Shown: positions 61,083 to 62,701 of the stretch, piece by piece
Layout: each line of letters begins with the position of its first letter
How positions within the stretch are numbered: the first letter of the stretch is position 1
Assembly (NCBI GenBank): GCA_910584215.1
Contig: CAJTYI010000006.1
Coordinates: 1 to 62,701 of the forward strand
Source of the DNA: an uncultured Roseburia sp.
Lineage (GTDB): Bacteria; Bacillota; Clostridia; Lachnospirales; Lachnospiraceae
Length of the DNA: 62,701 nt
Direction of reading: 5' to 3'
Notes under the pieces: generated by a model
The model's database searches: none
The model's input: only the letters and a program-made list of their open reading frames with translations
Told to the model about the DNA's origin: nothing
Translations under genes and position numbers: made by a program

Positions 61083-61868
61083 GTGATAAAATTGATAAAA
61101 CAGAATCGCAGAATGATATGGGATTTGGCCTTTAACGATTTCTCAACAAAGTATGCGGGATCGTCGTTTGGAATTTTCTGGGCATTTGTCCAGCCGGTTA
61201 TTACCATTGTGGTCTATTGGTGCGTGTTTCAGTTTGGATTAAAAGCGACACCGCCGATTGCGGACGTTTCTTACATTTTATGGTTTTCAACGGGAATGGT
61301 GCCGTGGTTCTTTTTTTCGGAGGGAATCAATGCGGCGACCAACTGTCTGCTCGAATATAGTTATCTGGTAAAAAAGGTGGTATTTGATATTGAGTTATTG
61401 CCAATCATAAAAATAATATCGTCGTTGATCGTGCACGGAGCATTTCTTGTATTACTGCTTATTGTCTGCTTTTTTACCGGGCAGGCCGTCACATTTTATC
61501 TGTTGCAGGTGATCTATTATTTGTTCTGCATGATTGTGTTAGTTTATGCTTTGGGAAAAATTACTTCGGCGCTCATACTGTTTTTTCGCGATTTAGGCCA
61601 GATTGTCAATATCGTGCTGCAGATCGGAGTCTGGGCGACGCCGATTATCTGGTCTTATATCATCGTGCCGGAACAATTTCAGTGGATTGTAAAGCTCAAT
61701 CCCGTATTCTATATCGTGGAGGGATACAGAGACAGCTTTATCAACCAGCAGTGGTTTTTTGAGAATCCCATATTAACGATTTATTTTTGGATCGTGACCA
61801 TTTGCCTTTTAGTGATTGGAAATACGGTATTTAAGAAAATGCGTCCACATTTTGCGGATGTTTTATAG
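61083..61868 (+). CDS. ABC-2 type polysaccharide export permease (Wzm-like, copy 2)
   Basis: A 261-residue permease closely related to that at 15228: FNDFSTKYAGSSFGIFWAF, WFFFSEGINAATNCLLEYSY and the shared C-terminal MRPHFADVL. About six helices. Start GTG 61083 has GAAGG about 11 bases upstream. With the next gene it forms a second Wzm/Wzt exporter. The gap 60960-61082 has a TTGACA at 61027 but no well-spaced -10 box. Confidence 0.9.
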   Translation: MIKLIKQNRRMIWDLAFNDFSTKYAGSSFGIFWAFVQPVITIVVYWCVFQFGLKATPPIADVSYILWFSTGMVPWFFFSEGINAATNCLLEYSYLVKKVVFDIELLPIIKIISSLIVHGAFLVLLLIVCFFTGQAVTFYLLQVIYYLFCMIVLVYALGKITSALILFFRDLGQIVNIVLQIGVWATPIIWSYIIVPEQFQWIVKLNPVFYIVEGYRDSFINQQWFFENPILTIYFWIVTICLLVIGNTVFKKMRPHFADVL

Positions 61869-61896
61869 GCGGAAAGAAAGGTTTTGAAAAATTACC

Positions 61897-62701
61897 ATGA
61901 AGCAGAATGCAATTGTTCTTGAAAATCTCACAAAGTGTTATAAGTTATATGCAAACCCGTTTGACAGAGTCAAAGAAGCGTTCAGTTTGTCAAAAAAGAC
62001 ATACAGTACGGAGAAATGCGTCCTGCAAAATCTATCTGTTGTCATTCAAAAGGGAGACGTGATCGGCATAGTGGGGACGAACGGAGCCGGCAAGTCTACC
62101 TTGTTAAAGATTATCACAGGAGTCCTGACACCGACGTATGGAAACGTGATGATTGACGGAAAGATCGCGGCGCTTTTGGAATTGGGGACAGGCTTTAACC
62201 CAGAGTTTACCGGGATTAAAAATATTTATCTAAACGGAACCATGATGGGATTTTCCCGTGATGAGATGGACAAGAAGCTGCAGGGGATTATTGATTTTGC
62301 AGATATCGGGGATTTTATCTATCAGCCGGTCAAAACATATTCGTCTGGAATGTTTGCGAGACTTGCATTTGCTGTTGCCATCAATGTTGAACCGGATATC
62401 TTGATTGTAGATGAGGCGCTTAGCGTGGGTGATATCCGGTTTCAGATGAAGTGCATGGATAAAATGAAATCCATGATGGACAGCGGGGTCACGACACTTT
62501 TTGTTTCCCATGATATCAATGCCATCCGCAGATTTTGTACGAAGTGTATATGGCTCAAAGACGGTGAGCTGCAAGTATATGGCGAGACGAATGAGGTATG
62601 TGACAAATACATGGACTATCTGAAAATAAAAGACGAGCCGCAGGATCAAAAAACCAAGGAGCCCGTGCCGCCCGTCAAGGCCGATACAAAGATCGATGAG
62701 A
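61897..62701 (+). CDS. ABC export ATPase (Wzt-like, copy 2), 3' end outside window
   Basis: The frame from ATG 61897 stays open to the right edge (268 codons). It has Walker A GTNGAGKST (60-68), the signature in TYSSGMFARLAFAV, Walker B in ILIVDEALSVGD and the switch FVSHDIN. The last visible residues (QDQKTKEPVPPVKADTKIDE) begin a Lys/Pro/Glu-rich linker like the tail of the TagH-like protein at 46751, so a C-terminal extra domain may follow outside the window. AAGAAAGG precedes the start. It pairs with the permease 28 bases upstream and is similar to the ATPase at 16069. Confidence 0.9.
   Translation, partial: MKQNAIVLENLTKCYKLYANPFDRVKEAFSLSKKTYSTEKCVLQNLSVVIQKGDVIGIVGTNGAGKSTLLKIITGVLTPTYGNVMIDGKIAALLELGTGFNPEFTGIKNIYLNGTMMGFSRDEMDKKLQGIIDFADIGDFIYQPVKTYSSGMFARLAFAVAINVEPDILIVDEALSVGDIRFQMKCMDKMKSMMDSGVTTLFVSHDINAIRRFCTKCIWLKDGELQVYGETNEVCDKYMDYLKIKDEPQDQKTKEPVPPVKADTKIDE

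Overview
The window reads as a chromosomal segment of a low-to-mid GC Gram-positive bacterium of the Clostridia, most likely Lachnospiraceae. The support is inference from gene order: a comFC-yvyF pair, a cdaA-cdaR-glmM block, TagF/TagG/TagH/LicD-type teichoic-acid genes and AGGAGG-type ribosome sites. Every gene called lies on the + strand. I see no tRNA, rRNA, CRISPR, transposase or phage gene.

Layout. 1-9.9 kb is mostly housekeeping: the end of an unidentified gene built of 87-bp repeats, recD2, comFC, a YvyF-like zinc protein, two membrane proteins, then cdaA-cdaR-glmM and a stand-alone HPr. From 9.9 kb to the right edge everything looks like one surface-polysaccharide mega-locus. 9.9-21 kb makes dTDP-L-rhamnose (rfbD, rfbB, rfbA, rfbC) and carries a Wzm/Wzt ABC exporter whose ATPase has a C-terminal glycan-binding-type domain, a methyltransferase-kinase fusion that may cap the chain, and an initiating phosphoglycosyltransferase. 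21-38 kb is a Wzx/Wzy-style module: a Wzz-like protein with a degenerate kinase domain, a polymerase-like protein, many glycosyltransferases, a flippase, and a three-gene ACP/FkbH/hexapeptide-acyltransferase cassette that may add glyceryl groups. 38-43.8 kb holds a secreted PPC/FN3 protein, a large membrane protein, a second initiating phosphoglycosyltransferase and a GT2. 43.8-51.7 kb is teichoic-acid-like: LicD, two TagF-like polymerases, a TagG/TagH-like exporter, a TarI-like cytidylyltransferase and an SDR. 51.7-62.7 kb carries a secreted beta-helix/FN3 protein, two paralogous GT39-like membrane enzymes, further glycosyltransferases, a truncated GT2 with a ten-G tract, and a second Wzm/Wzt pair cut by the window edge.

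Working together, these genes could make more than one polymer: a rhamnose-containing glycan exported by an ABC transporter, a flippase/polymerase glycan that may carry glyceroyl groups, and a poly(alditol phosphate).

The less ordinary features are non-coding or modular. They are tandem duplications that repeatedly involve gene 3' ends, an AAGGCATGGTTAT-type motif directly before start codons, a family of small GTGAA/TTCAC hairpins in the gaps, a strongly folded leader before glmM, the ACP/FkbH cassette, and the methyltransferase-kinase beside a Wzt with a C-terminal domain.
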